Assembly (NCBI RefSeq): GCF_018343665.1
Contig: NZ_JAGYPM010000011.1
Location: 1 to 63,774 of the forward strand
Direction of reading: 5' to 3'
From: Cytobacillus citreus
GTDB lineage: Bacteria > Bacillota > Bacilli > Bacillales > Cytobacillaceae
Length of the DNA stretch: 63,774 nucleotides
The notes beneath the pieces are model-generated. The model made no database searches, had not been told where the DNA came from, and was given only the letters and a program-made list of their open reading frames with translations. Within the stretch, counting starts at the first letter, position 1, and every line of letters starts with the position of its first letter. The translations under genes were made by a program, and so were the position numbers. This document shows positions 7,991 through 17,290 of this stretch, one piece after another.

Positions 7991-9202
7991 TTGAATGTTG
8001 ATGTCACCAAAATATTTATTAGTTCTTCCTCCCAGCAAACCCTTCAGCCTTTAAGAGAACGAATAAAAGCGGCTTTAGAAAATGCTGGTCATGAAACGAT
8101 TATGTATGAGTATGGAGATATGGGATTATATACAGATAACCCTAATCAAGATTGCTTAAATAAGGTAAAGGATAGTGATGTCCTTGTTTTATTTATATCA
8201 AATAAAGCAGGAAGCCTAAGCCGTAATAATCCCAATATTACCATTACATATGCAGAATTTATGACCGCTCTCAAAAACGATAAAATTGTCATACCGATCG
8301 TGGAAACGCAAATACTTAACTTCTATAAAGAGCATATGAAAGATGAATTAGACAGAGCGATTTACAAGTATGAGATGAAGTACGACCACGAACCTCGATT
8401 CACTTTTCCAATCGTAAAAGCCCTTTTGGAAGACCATAAAAAAAATAATACTGTCTTACATAAAAAAATTTCAGAGACTGCTGTAGATGATTTTATTTGG
8501 GCCTTTATCCATGACTGTTTTAATATGACAAGATGGACATATGATTACAACATCGCTGATACACCTGAACTTTGTAGCTTCCTTTTGAAGGTTTTAAGTC
8601 AAGTATTAAGAAAAAGCACGAAATTTTATCTTCATGAAAAAGAAATTACTCAAAACCTTTTGCTGTATGATGAGCTATCTATTTATCAAGACGCTGTAAA
8701 CAACTTTATGAAGTGTATTGTGAATGCCAAGCTTAGTCTCCCATTATTCTTTAAGACCTTATCCGAGTATTTGCCAGGTCAATCCATTTATGATCCTTAC
8801 AGTGATTTTGCGGAACACCCTGTACCTATTGTGAATATATCTGAATGTAAAGCCATTACATTATACAAACGGAATGGAGACCTATTCTCTTTAGTTGATT
8901 CGTATGGAAGCAAAACCCCAGCACAAAACTTTAATATAGAGGATGAAGATTCATTTGTTGCTCAAACTTATCATAAAGATATGGAACATCGAGAACATAT
9001 ATTTTACTCAGAGGAGAAGCAAATGATATACATGACAAAGAAGGTTGGAGAATTAGTCTTATCATGTCACTTTCAATTATCTCAGCTTTGGTCAAGTCGT
9101 CGTGTGAACAGCTATGAAAGCGACATTGTAAGTGCTATAATGGAAAAAAGGCAACCTTTTGATTTTGCAATAGACCTTTTAGGAGGGATGTTAAATGAGT
9201 AA
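7991..9202 (+). CDS. DUF4062/TIR-like N-terminal domain protein with uncharacterised C-terminal region
   Basis: A 403-residue cytoplasmic protein. Residues 7-105 fit the DUF4062 pattern, a Rossmann-like fold related to TIR/deoxyribosyltransferase-type domains: KIFISSSS (7-14), a helix LRERIKAALENAGH (21-34), acidic E40, DxDVLVLFIS (61-70), then ITYAEF with E89 and a final strand IVIPIV (99-104). Residues 110-275 are helical and not recognised. Residues 277-362 form alternating strands that look GAF/PAS-like, but this is a guess. The start is TTG after a near-perfect AAAGGAGG with 7-nt spacing. It is an accessory gene on the opposite strand to its neighbours, forms a unit with the 60-residue gene at 9195 and has its own terminator. 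A defence or signalling role is inference from the domain type. Confidence 0.72.
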   Translation: MNVDVTKIFISSSSQQTLQPLRERIKAALENAGHETIMYEYGDMGLYTDNPNQDCLNKVKDSDVLVLFISNKAGSLSRNNPNITITYAEFMTALKNDKIVIPIVETQILNFYKEHMKDELDRAIYKYEMKYDHEPRFTFPIVKALLEDHKKNNTVLHKKISETAVDDFIWAFIHDCFNMTRWTYDYNIADTPELCSFLLKVLSQVLRKSTKFYLHEKEITQNLLLYDELSIYQDAVNNFMKCIVNAKLSLPLFFKTLSEYLPGQSIYDPYSDFAEHPVPIVNISECKAITLYKRNGDLFSLVDSYGSKTPAQNFNIEDEDSFVAQTYHKDMEHREHIFYSEEKQMIYMTKKVGELVLSCHFQLSQLWSSRRVNSYESDIVSAIMEKRQPFDFAIDLLGGMLNE

Positions 9203-9377
9203 GGATAGTGTTGTCTATATCGGTTCCACTCCTAAGCATCTGACTCGTATAGCAAAAGAAATAGATATGAGGAAAAAATCAGAGAACAATAGACGTCTTC
9301 TAGAATCTTTAGGATATAATAATAAATCTCACACATGTGGGAAATCACCATTTACTGGAATGGTTAAGAAAGCGTAG
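9195..9377 (+). CDS. 60-residue basic protein coupled to the DUF4062 gene
   Basis: A short, lysine/arginine-rich protein with one cysteine (residue 48) and no membrane segment. Its ATG overlaps the end of the preceding gene by 8 bp, and AGGAGG lies at about 9181-9186 with normal spacing, so translation is probably coupled. The stop codon lies in the stem of a dedicated terminator. I recognise no family. Its size and pairing suggest a partner, regulator or antitoxin-like factor for the DUF4062 protein, but nothing in the sequence proves that. Confidence 0.7.
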   Translation: MSKDSVVYIGSTPKHLTRIAKEIDMRKKSENNRRLLESLGYNNKSHTCGKSPFTGMVKKA

Positions 9378-9397
9378 AGAACATCTATGCTTTTTTT
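9371..9397 (+). terminator. terminator of the DUF4062 cassette
   Basis: AGCGTAGA and TCTATGCT pair around a GAACA loop and are followed by seven T. It overlaps the stop codon of the 60-residue gene, so the cassette is a closed two-gene unit. Confidence 0.85.
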
Positions 9398-9409
9398 ATA
9401 TTTGAGCAT

Positions 9410-9447
9410 AAAAAAAAGACCCTTTCCACAAAAGTGAAAAGAGCCTT
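9410..9447 (-). terminator. rpsI terminator
   Basis: On the minus strand AAGGCTCTTTTCAC and GTGGAAAGGGTCTT pair around a TTTT loop and are followed by eight T. It ends the rplM-rpsI transcript facing the plus-strand cassette. Confidence 0.8.
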
Positions 9448-9461
9448 TGAAACGCCAATAA

Positions 9462-9854
9462 TTAACGTTTTGAGAACTGAGGTGCACGACGAGCGCCTTT
9501 AAGACCGTATTTTTTACGTTCTTTCATACGAGCGTCACGAGTTAATAGACCTGCAGCTTTTAATGTTGGACGGTATTCTGGATCAGCTTGAAGTAACGCA
9601 CGAGCGATACCGTGGCGAATTGCGCCAGCTTGACCAGTGTATCCACCACCATTTACGTTTACATGTACATCATAGCCACCTTGTGTTTCAGTAGCTACAA
9701 GTGGTTGATTTACAACCGCACGTAAAGCAGCAAATGGGATATACTCTTCGATTTCACGACCATTGATAACAATTTTACCATCGCCTGGTACTAAACGAAC
9801 TCGTGCAACGGAGCTCTTACGACGACCAGTGCCAATATATTGAACCTGTGCCAA
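9462..9854 (-). CDS. rpsI: 30S ribosomal protein S9
   Basis: 130 residues, the B. subtilis length. The C-terminal tail ends in APQFSKR, the basic extension that reaches into the P site. [14 protein letters not shown] near the N-terminus and the [14 protein letters not shown] block are family hallmarks. The start codon is TTG (complement 9852-9854) after GGAGG with 8-nt spacing. It follows rplM with a 21-bp gap in the usual two-gene unit. Confidence 0.98.
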   Translation of the reverse strand: MAQVQYIGTGRRKSSVARVRLVPGDGKIVINGREIEEYIPFAALRAVVNQPLVATETQGGYDVHVNVNGGGYTGQAGAIRHGIARALLQADPEYRPTLKAAGLLTRDARMKERKKYGLKGARRAPQFSKR

Positions 9855-9875
9855 GTTAATAACCTCCCCTAAAAA

Positions 9876-10313
9876 TTATCCACGAAGTTCGTAAACTTCA
9901 GGTTGTTGAGCTTGGTGCTTATGTTCAGCGCCAGCATATACGTGTAATTTCTTGAACATTTGACGACCAAGAGTGTTCTTTGGAAGCATGCCTTTAATAG
10001 CAAGCTCTAACATTCTCTCAGGATAGTTCGTACGCATTTCGTTAGCAGTTCTTGTTTTTAAACCACCTGGGTGATTTGTGTGACGGTAGTAAATTTTGTC
10101 ATTTAATTTATTACCAGTTAATTCGATCTTTGCAGCATTAAGAATAATTACATGATCACCAGTATCAACATGTGGTGTAAAAGTTGGTTTATGTTTACCA
10201 CGTAGGATTGACGCAACTTCACTAGCAAGACGACCTAGAGTTTTGCCTTCTGCATCAACCACGTACCATTTACGCTCGATATTGCTTGAATTTGCCATGA
10301 ACGTTGTACGCAT
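9876..10313 (-). CDS. rplM: 50S ribosomal protein L13
   Basis: 145 residues, starting [10 protein letters not shown] as in B. subtilis L13. Two ATG codons are adjacent; the second lies 7 nt after AGGAGG and was chosen. A longer in-frame reading from 10373 would cover the leader hairpin and was not used. HTGDHVII-type and [14 protein letters not shown] blocks are the recognisable core. Early 50S assembly protein. It has its own promoter and a structured leader. Confidence 0.97.
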   Translation of the reverse strand: MRTTFMANSSNIERKWYVVDAEGKTLGRLASEVASILRGKHKPTFTPHVDTGDHVIILNAAKIELTGNKLNDKIYYRHTNHPGGLKTRTANEMRTNYPERMLELAIKGMLPKNTLGRQMFKKLHVYAGAEHKHQAQQPEVYELRG

Positions 10314-10371
10314 CATTTTCCCTCCTAAAAATTCCATCTTCATAATTTCATTGGTTTCATTTATCTTAGAC

Positions 10372-10395
10372 ACAATAAGTTCCGGGGCTTATCGT
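10372..10395 (-). promoter_or_regulatory. rplM leader hairpin (possible L13 autoregulatory leader)
   Basis: In the leader ACGATAAG and CTTATTGT pair around a CCCCGGAA loop, starting about 35 nt after the promoter. Firmicute rplM-rpsI transcripts are known to carry an L13 leader element, and this position fits. I could not check the covariance model, so the label is tentative. Confidence 0.45.
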
Positions 10396-10420
10396 GGTTT
10401 TAATAACAATACCTTTGCTA

Positions 10421-10449
10421 TGATACACTTTTATACAGCTATTGTCAAT
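10421..10449 (-). promoter_or_regulatory. sigma-A promoter of rplM-rpsI
   Basis: A consensus -35 TTGACA (complement 10444-10449) and -10 TATCAT (complement 10421-10426) with a 17-nt spacer. It allows rplM-rpsI to be transcribed separately from the ecf-truA genes. Confidence 0.8.
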
Positions 10450-10489
10450 AAAATGTTACACCAGGTTTAGTTGTTTTGGAACATTTTTT

Positions 10490-11230
10490 TTAATAAAAAA
10501 CATTCCATAAATAAAGCCCATGTCCAGGAGCAGTTTTTCCCGCATAAGATCGGTCTTTCTTTTCCAAAATGTCCAATATGGATTGCGGGTCTCTATCTCC
10601 AGCCCCAACCTCTAAAAGGGTGCCAACTAAGATTCTTACCATATTATACAAAAAGCCATTGCCAACAAAGCGAAACACAAGCTCCGCATTATCCTCAAGC
10701 AGTTCTATCTCCCTAATCTCTCTCACCTTATCCTCTACTTCTGTCTTTGCAGAGCAGAAGCTTGTAAAGTCATGAGTGCCAAGCAAATGAACAGCAGCCT
10801 CTTTCATGAGAGAGATATTTAAAGCATAGGGATACTGAAACGCATAATTGCGGCTGAATGGATCTCTCTTAGGAGATCGATGCAGAAAATAGCGATATTC
10901 CTTCCCTTTTGCATCAAAGCGGGCATGAAAATCCTGTTCCGCATCCTCTGTTTTGACAATCACGATATCATCAGGCAAAAGCGAATTAAGAGCGATATCC
11001 CACTTTGACAATGGAATTTGAAGCTCCGAATCGAAATGAATAACCTGCCCTTTTGCATGTACACCTGCATCCGTTCTTCCGGAGGCAACGATTTTTACAT
11101 CTGCTCCTTTGTGCAGCTTCTTCAAGGCAGTCTCGATTTCCCCCTGCACTGTCCGCTTTTTCGGCTGAACCTGATAACCAGCAAAAAGTGTTCCGTCATA
11201 GGCTACAACACACTTAAGTCTTTTCATCAT
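10490..11230 (-). CDS. truA: tRNA pseudouridine synthase A
   Basis: 246 residues, the family length. It isomerises uridines 38-40 in the anticodon arm of tRNAs. The catalytic aspartate is D54 in [20 protein letters not shown] near the N-terminus and the late [15 protein letters not shown] block are family features. It starts 9 bp after ecfT with a weak GGGGCAGG site, so it depends on the ecf transcript. Same position as in B. subtilis. Confidence 0.96.
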   Translation of the reverse strand: MMKRLKCVVAYDGTLFAGYQVQPKKRTVQGEIETALKKLHKGADVKIVASGRTDAGVHAKGQVIHFDSELQIPLSKWDIALNSLLPDDIVIVKTEDAEQDFHARFDAKGKEYRYFLHRSPKRDPFSRNYAFQYPYALNISLMKEAAVHLLGTHDFTSFCSAKTEVEDKVREIREIELLEDNAELVFRFVGNGFLYNMVRILVGTLLEVGAGDRDPQSILDILEKKDRSYAGKTAPGHGLYLWNVFY

Positions 11231-11239
11231 CCTGCCCCA

Positions 11240-12037
11240 TTACGTTCTTAGTAAAAATAATAAAAGCGCCAATAATACAAGCAGCAAGAGCATGAAAGTA
11301 TCCTTAAAGCCCCAGCTCAGCTGCCGATATTTCGTTCGTCCTTCCCCGCCGCGGTATCCCCTTGCTTCCATCGCTGTAGCAAGCTCTTCTGCCCTTTTAA
11401 AGGAACTGACAAATAGGGGGATTAGAAGTGGAATGATTGCCTTCATCCTTTCTTTAATAGGTCCGCTTGTAAAATCAACACCTCGTGCTGTTTGAGCTTT
11501 CATAATCTTATCTGTCTCTTGCATCAGAGTTGGAATAAATCTAAGTGAAATAGACATCATAAGAGCAAGCTCATGCACAGGAAACTTCACTTTATTTAAC
11601 GGATGCAGCAAGCTCTCTAATCCATCCGTTATTTCAATCGGTGTCGTCGTTAACGTAAGAATGGAAGTCATTAATATCAGTAAGAAGAAGCGCATAGAAA
11701 TGAATATCCCCTGCCTCAATCCTTCTTCATAGATCTTAAACCAGCCTGCCTGAAATATGATTTCCCCTTCTTTTGTTAAAAACAAATGCAATAGCATTGT
11801 GAAAAGGACGAGCCAAAGAACAGGTTTTAGCCCTGCAATAATAAAGCGAAAAGGGACTTTGGACAATGAAACCATTAAAAAGGTATAAACGACTAATAGA
11901 GCGTATGTCGCGGGATTGTTCGCGATAAAAACAATACATACAAATAAAAAAATCATGAGCAGCTTTGATCGTGGATCCAGCCTATGGATGATGGATTGAG
12001 CAGGAACATAGCGGCCAAAAATCATTTTATCCATCAT
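11240..12037 (-). CDS. ecfT: EcfT, energy-coupling factor transporter transmembrane protein
   Basis: 265 residues with about five to six membrane segments and a long cytoplasmic region. The two coupling-helix motifs are visible as QTARGVDF (about 178-185) and MEARGYRGG (about 217-225); they transmit ATP hydrolysis by EcfA1/EcfA2 to the substrate-binding S component. It overlaps ecfA2 by 4 bp (ATGA), which indicates translational coupling. No S component is in the window, as expected for a shared group II ECF module. Confidence 0.95.
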   Translation of the reverse strand: MMDKMIFGRYVPAQSIIHRLDPRSKLLMIFLFVCIVFIANNPATYALLVVYTFLMVSLSKVPFRFIIAGLKPVLWLVLFTMLLHLFLTKEGEIIFQAGWFKIYEEGLRQGIFISMRFFLLILMTSILTLTTTPIEITDGLESLLHPLNKVKFPVHELALMMSISLRFIPTLMQETDKIMKAQTARGVDFTSGPIKERMKAIIPLLIPLFVSSFKRAEELATAMEARGYRGGEGRTKYRQLSWGFKDTFMLLLLVLLALLLFLLRT

Positions 12038-12903
12038 CTCTGCTCACCCCTCTTCACTAATGCAGCAATTTCCTCCGTAAGCTGCTCAACAGATAAGCAT
12101 GTTTTAGGAAAATTCATTTGAAAAGCCTTTTCAATTTTTTGCTGAAAACGTACAACCTCTGGAACATCTAGCCCAAGCTCCATTAAGCCTTCAGGTGAAG
12201 AAAAAATTTCCTCAGGTGTTCCTTTTTTGTATACTTCCCCATGATGCATAATCACAATTTGATCAGCATACCTTGAGGCATCCTCCATACTATGAGTCAC
12301 AAGTACAGTTGAAAGCTTTCTTTCCTGATGGAGAGCATGGAACATCTCCATTATTTCCTTTCGTCCTCTAGGGTCAAGACCTGCTGTCGGCTCGTCCAAA
12401 ACAATGACATCCGGTTCCATGGCCAGTACACCAGCAATAGCAACTCTTCTCATTTGACCACCAGATAAATCAAAAGGAGATTTAGCCAAAATGTCTTCAG
12501 AGAGACCAACTTGACGAATCGCGATCCTTGCCCGTCTTTTTGCTTCATCCTCTGAAATGCCAAAATTCATCGGCCCGAAGCAAATATCCCTCTCAACCGT
12601 TTCCTCAAATAATTGATGCTCCGGAAATTGAAACACGATTCCTACTTTTTGCCTTACGTCTTTAAGGTTTTTCTGCTTCTTCTCAGATGTGATTTCTTTA
12701 TCCCCTATGATGACTTTACCGGCTGTTGGCTTCAACAATGCATTTAAATGCTGAAGAATGGTTGATTTACCTGATCCCGTATGACCGATAATAGCAAGAA
12801 AAGTCCCCGATGGAATATCGATAGAAACATCCTTTATTGCTAATCGTTCAAAAGGGGTATTCGCCTGATATCGATATTCTACTTGTTGTAGTAAGATGTC
12901 CAT
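12034..12903 (-). CDS. ecfA2: EcfA2, energy-coupling factor transporter ATPase
   Basis: A 289-residue ABC ATPase. Walker [10 protein letters not shown] (40-48), Q-loop FQFPEHQLF (91-99), signature LSGGQ (146-150), Walker B VIVLDEP (166-172) and the switch histidine in VTHSMED are all present. It pairs with EcfA1 to power uptake of vitamins and metals. The start overlaps ecfA1 by 25 bp with a weak GGTGG site, consistent with coupled translation. Confidence 0.95.
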   Translation of the reverse strand: MDILLQQVEYRYQANTPFERLAIKDVSIDIPSGTFLAIIGHTGSGKSTILQHLNALLKPTAGKVIIGDKEITSEKKQKNLKDVRQKVGIVFQFPEHQLFEETVERDICFGPMNFGISEDEAKRRARIAIRQVGLSEDILAKSPFDLSGGQMRRVAIAGVLAMEPDVIVLDEPTAGLDPRGRKEIMEMFHALHQERKLSTVLVTHSMEDASRYADQIVIMHHGEVYKKGTPEEIFSSPEGLMELGLDVPEVVRFQQKIEKAFQMNFPKTCLSVEQLTEEIAALVKRGEQR

Positions 12904-13721
12904 AACTCTGCCACCAACTCTTCTTCCGATAAAAAATGTCTCGATAAGGAAATGCCTTGCTCTTTTAATAATTTGCTCATTTTCACAGGAAATGGGATAT
13001 CTAGACCAAGCTTAACAAGCTCTTCGTCCATTTGAAATATTTCCTCTGGCGTACCTTCTCTATAGAGCTTGCCTTTATTCATGACAATGATTCGATCAGC
13101 CTTTGCTGCTTCCTCTAAATCATGTGTAATGGAAATAACGGTCATATTATGGGTCTCTTTTAATTCTCTAACCGTTTCTAAAACCTCTTCTCTTCCTCTC
13201 GGATCAAGCATAGAGGTTGCTTCATCTAATATAATGACAGATGGTCTAAGGGCAATAACACCAGCGATTGCCACCCTTTGCTTTTGGCCTCCTGACAGAT
13301 GGTGCGGCTCTTGATCAAGAAATTGAGCCATTTTCACCTTATTCAAGGAACTATTGACTCTTTCAATCATATCATCTCTAGCAATCCCGTTATTTTCTAA
13401 ACCAAAAGCCACATCATCCTGGACAGTCGTTCCAACAAATTGATTGTCCGGATTTTGAAAAACCATTCCAATCATTCTTCTCGTTTCCCACACCGTTTCT
13501 TCCGATAAAAGCATGCCATCTACAGTAATAGTCCCTTCCTGTGGATATTGCAGCCCATTTAATAGCTTCGCCAGGGTGGATTTTCCTGAGCCGTTATGAC
13601 CAACAATCGCGAGCCACTCACCTTCATAGATCTCAAAGGATACATCCTGAAGGGCATAATTCTCCTGAATATCATATTGAAATGAGACATTATTTAGCTG
13701 AACTAGGGGCTTCATGCTCAT
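12879..13721 (-). CDS. ecfA1: EcfA1, energy-coupling factor transporter ATPase
   Basis: A 280-residue ABC ATPase. Walker [10 protein letters not shown] (41-49), Q-loop FQNPDNQF, signature LSGGQ (142-146) and Walker B VIILDEA (162-168) are visible. The Walker B ends DEA rather than DEP, which is usual for this subunit. The ATG at 13721 lies 7 nt after AGGAGG and was preferred over a codon at 13739 that overlaps the binding site. First gene of the ecfA1-ecfA2-ecfT-truA unit. Confidence 0.95.
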   Translation of the reverse strand: MSMKPLVQLNNVSFQYDIQENYALQDVSFEIYEGEWLAIVGHNGSGKSTLAKLLNGLQYPQEGTITVDGMLLSEETVWETRRMIGMVFQNPDNQFVGTTVQDDVAFGLENNGIARDDMIERVNSSLNKVKMAQFLDQEPHHLSGGQKQRVAIAGVIALRPSVIILDEATSMLDPRGREEVLETVRELKETHNMTVISITHDLEEAAKADRIIVMNKGKLYREGTPEEIFQMDEELVKLGLDIPFPVKMSKLLKEQGISLSRHFLSEEELVAELWTSYYNK

Positions 13722-13828
13722 TGTTGTTCCTCCTCTCATCTCTCTCTTCTCTCTATTCTATACTGATCTCTCAGACAATCAACTATATTCAAAGCTCGTA
13801 TCAAATATTTAAATACATTTTTTATATT

Positions 13829-13852
13829 AAAAAACCCGCCACAATTGGCGAG
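13829..13852 (-). terminator. intrinsic terminator upstream of ecfA1
   Basis: CTCGCC-AATTGT-GGCGGG followed by six T on the minus strand. It lies about 110 bp before the ecfA1 start, so it would block read-through from rplQ or act as an attenuator for the ecf genes. Confidence 0.75.
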
Positions 13853-14012
13853 CATAAATAGTATGACAGCGGATATTTATTCCCATAACAAACAGAATAA
13901 GATTATACAGCTTGTAATCATGAAAGTATACTTACTAGAAAATCTGCTACCCGAGCTTTATTAAAGCCAAGACTGCCTCTCTATTCAAGCTCAAAATCAT
14001 AGATTTATCCCT

Positions 14013-14096
14013 AAAAAAAAGCCTGCACCTCCCCGTTAAAACAGGGCCCCCCTGTTGTACGTAAACATTGAAACTAATTCGGAAAGGTGCAAGAGC
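14013..14096 (-). ncRNA. branched structure with U-tail (unassigned structured RNA or complex terminator)
   Basis: On the minus strand CTTGCACCT (about 14084-14093) pairs with AGGTGCAGG (about 14022-14030). Inside is the hairpin AACAGG/CCTGTT with a GGGGGC-type loop (about 14039-14056). Eight T follow the outer stem. It could be the 3' part of a small RNA or leader, or simply an elaborate terminator. I recognise no known class. Confidence 0.4.
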
Positions 14097-14186
14097 TAGA
14101 CGAGTCATATATAAAATCATGCTCATCGTAACGCTCACTTTTTTTGCTAAAATTTGATAAGCTACTAATTTTTAGCAGCTGGACAT

Positions 14187-14244
14187 CTTATAGAAAAAGG
14201 GCAAAGAACTACTGTCCTGCCCTATGCAAAGGTGTTCCTATAAG
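14187..14244 (-). terminator. rplQ (alpha operon) terminator candidate
   Basis: CTTATAG/CTATAAG form an outer stem (14238-14244, 14187-14193), and AGGGCA/TGCCCT the inner stem (14218-14223, 14198-14203). The inner stem is followed by TTTTT. It is the first U-tailed hairpin after rplQ. Confidence 0.6.
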
Positions 14245-14252
14245 TTGAGGCG

Positions 14253-14307
14253 TGAGGATTTGCAAGAGGAAATCGGCGAAGACGCCGGCCTCTTCATCAA
14301 ACCCTCA
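14253..14307 (-). repeat. long nested hairpin just downstream of rplQ
   Basis: TGAGGGTTTG pairs with CAAATCCTCA (one G-U), then AAGAGG with CCTCTT, then GGCG with CGCC around a TCTT tetraloop. About 20 pairs in 55 nt without a U-run, so it is more likely a 3'-end processing or stability structure than a terminator by itself. Confidence 0.6.
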
Positions 14308-14326
14308 TTCCTTAACTAGATGAAAA

Positions 14327-14713
<387 letters not shown>

Positions 14714-14768
14714 TCATTCATAAAAGCTTTAGGTAGCCTCATCAAAATGCTCATGAAGCAATTGCTTA

Positions 14769-15713
14769 TCAGTCATCTTTACGTAAGCCTAATCCAAGCT
14801 CTTCTAGTTTGTGTTTAACTTCCTCAAGAGACTTTCTGCCTAAGTTACGAACCTTCATCATATCTTCTTCCGTTTTATTAGCTAATTCCTGAACGGTATT
14901 GATTCCAGCACGCTTTAAACAGTTGTATGAACGAACTGATAAATCAAGCTCTTCAATTGTCATCTCAAGTACTTTTTCTTTTTGATCTTCTTCTTTTTCA
15001 ACCATAATTTCAGCATTTTGAGCTTCATCCGTTAATCCAACGAAGATATTCAAATGCTCAGTTAAAACCTTCGCACCAAGCGCAACTGCATCTTGAGGAC
15101 CTGTACTTCCATCAGTCCAAACGTCAAATGTTAACTTATCATAGTTAGTCATTTGGCCTACGCGTGTATTTTCTACTTGGAAAGAAACACGTGAAACAGG
15201 TGTATAGATAGAATCGATTGGAATCACACCAATCGGCTGATCTTCTCTTTTGTTTTGGACAGCAGGTGTATATCCACGACCGCGTCTAGCTGTTAAACGC
15301 ATGCGTAAATGACCGTTCGTTCCTAGAGTAGCAATGTGTAGATCTGAATTTAGAATTTCAACATCGCTGTCATGAGTAATATCAGCTGCTTTAACTGCGC
15401 CTTCACCCTGTACATCGATTTCAAGAGTCTTTTCTTCATCAGAGTAGATTTTAAGTGCAAGCTTTTTAATGTTTAAAATGATAGATGTAACATCTTCTAC
15501 GACGCCTTCAATTGTTGAGAACTCATGAAGTACCCCATCAATCTGAATTGATGTAACTGCGGCACCAGGGAGTGAGGATAAAAGGATACGACGTAAGGAG
15601 TTACCCAAAGTTGTACCATATCCACGCTCAAGTGGCTCTACAACGAACTTCCCGTACTTGGCATCATCGCTGATCTCAACCGTTTCGATTTTTGGTTTTT
15701 CTATTTCGATCAT
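14769..15713 (-). CDS. rpoA: RNA polymerase alpha subunit
   Basis: 314 residues, identical in length to B. subtilis RpoA. The N-terminal domain (about 1-230) includes the dimerisation core with [17 protein letters not shown]. The C-terminal domain (about 245-314) begins after an acidic linker and carries the helix-hairpin-helix [12 protein letters not shown] and [12 protein letters not shown] used for UP-element and activator contacts. It assembles beta and beta-prime. The 176-bp gap to rpsK has no evident gene. Confidence 0.98.
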   Translation of the reverse strand: MIEIEKPKIETVEISDDAKYGKFVVEPLERGYGTTLGNSLRRILLSSLPGAAVTSIQIDGVLHEFSTIEGVVEDVTSIILNIKKLALKIYSDEEKTLEIDVQGEGAVKAADITHDSDVEILNSDLHIATLGTNGHLRMRLTARRGRGYTPAVQNKREDQPIGVIPIDSIYTPVSRVSFQVENTRVGQMTNYDKLTFDVWTDGSTGPQDAVALGAKVLTEHLNIFVGLTDEAQNAEIMVEKEEDQKEKVLEMTIEELDLSVRSYNCLKRAGINTVQELANKTEEDMMKVRNLGRKSLEEVKHKLEELGLGLRKDD

Positions 15714-15889
15714 GAAAATATACCCTCCTTCAAAACGTCGAAACCCCGGTTAGCAAAATTAACCGAAATTCCCCATGTATACGTTCCCGTTTTGCGCACA
15801 ACAACTTGAATCTTATTCTGTACAAAAAGCACAAACTTTTTTCCATCATATCCCATTATAGACAAGGATACAAAAATTATACAGAAAAA

Positions 15890-16279
<390 letters not shown>

Positions 16280-16300
16280 TTAAAGTACCTCCTTTACTGA

Positions 16301-16666
16301 TTATTTCTTCTTGTTCGCTACAGTCTTACGAGGACCTTTGCGTGTACGAGCATTGTTCTTTGTATTTTGTCCACGAACAGGTAGACCACGGCGATGACGA
16401 AGACCGCGATAGCAACCGATTTCCATTAAACGCTTAATGTTAAGTGAAACCTCACGGCGAAGGTCACCTTCAACTTTTAATTTGTCGATTACTTCACGAA
16501 TTTTATTTAATTCGTCTTCAGTTAAATCACGAACACGAGTGTCTTCAGAAACACCAGCTTCTGCTAAAACTTTTTGTGCAGTTACTTTACCAATTCCATA
16601 GATGTAAGTTAAGGATATTACTACACGTTTTTCACGTGGAATATCTACACCAGCAATACGTGCCAT
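16301..16666 (-). CDS. rpsM: 30S ribosomal protein S13
   Basis: 121 residues. [15 protein letters not shown] at the start, [13 protein letters not shown], and the C-terminal [17 protein letters not shown] are characteristic. It contacts the 50S and the P-site tRNA at the head of the 30S. Confidence 0.98.
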   Translation of the reverse strand: MARIAGVDIPREKRVVISLTYIYGIGKVTAQKVLAEAGVSEDTRVRDLTEDELNKIREVIDKLKVEGDLRREVSLNIKRLMEIGCYRGLRHRRGLPVRGQNTKNNARTRKGPRKTVANKKK

Positions 16667-16687
16667 TCGTTGCGCACCTCCTTGTAA

Positions 16688-16837
<150 letters not shown>

Positions 16838-17056
16838 TTATTTAAAACGATAAGTGATTCTTCCGCGAGTTAAGTCATATGGAGAAAGTTCTACAGTTAC
16901 TTTATCACCAGGTAATATACGGATAAAGTGCATACGGATTTTTCCAGAAACGTGTGCTAACACTGTATGACCATTCTCTAACTCTACTTTAAACATGGCA
17001 TTTGGCAAAGTGTCAACAACAGTACCTTCGATCTCAATTACATCGTCTTTCGCCAT
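16838..17056 (-). CDS. infA: translation initiation factor IF-1
   Basis: 72 residues, an S1-type OB fold. [26 protein letters not shown] and the RGRITYRFK end are diagnostic. It blocks the 30S A site during initiation. AGGAGG precedes the ATG; a longer reading from 17203 has no homology to IF-1 and was dropped. Confidence 0.98.
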   Translation of the reverse strand: MAKDDVIEIEGTVVDTLPNAMFKVELENGHTVLAHVSGKIRMHFIRILPGDKVTVELSPYDLTRGRITYRFK

Positions 17057-17290
17057 CGAACGTGTCCTCCTTTTTAATTCAAATACGAAGCCATTTTTAT
17101 ACTTTGCTAGATGCAAAGTGCATTTTCCATTAGTTGCACAACCGGTTTCTTGTAATCTTTCTGAACTTCTTGAGATGCCAACAACCTTATTATTATAACA
17201 CAATGTTTAGCATGAAGTCCTCAAAGAACCAATACAAGTTTGACCTAAGAATAGAACAGAATGGAAGGAACAGAGGAAATCACCTACAAA
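17057..17290. other. map-infA interval; no KOW-domain gene seen
   Basis: In B. subtilis a small gene (ybzG) lies here. In this window the 234-bp interval contains no intact short gene with a binding site. It does contain an extended -10 promoter element upstream of infA. Confidence 0.5.
17192..17200 (-). promoter_or_regulatory. extended -10 promoter element upstream of infA
   Basis: TGT followed by TATAAT on the minus strand (complement 17192-17200) forms an extended -10. No good -35 is visible 17 nt upstream. It could supply extra transcription of infA and the alpha-operon genes. Confidence 0.5.

Larger units (their letters stand above)
13722..14326. other. gene-free interval between rplQ and ecfA1 filled with hairpins
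   Basis: About 600 bp with no convincing gene. A 63-codon frame at 13947-14138 has no binding site and lies over stem structures. Read on the minus strand from rplQ it holds: a nested hairpin (14253-14307), a U-tailed terminator (14187-14244), an AT-rich hairpin at 14144-14179, a branched U-tailed structure (14013-14096) and a terminator just before ecfA1 (13829-13852). The interval is much longer than I recall for B. subtilis. Confidence 0.6.

Noticed and set aside
10314..10373. Longer L13 start
   Set aside because: It would add 20 residues absent from the family and overlap the leader hairpin; AGGAGG supports the inner ATG.
13947..14138. 63-codon minus-strand frame between rplQ and ecfA1
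   Set aside because: No binding site; it runs through a stem-loop and U-run structure.
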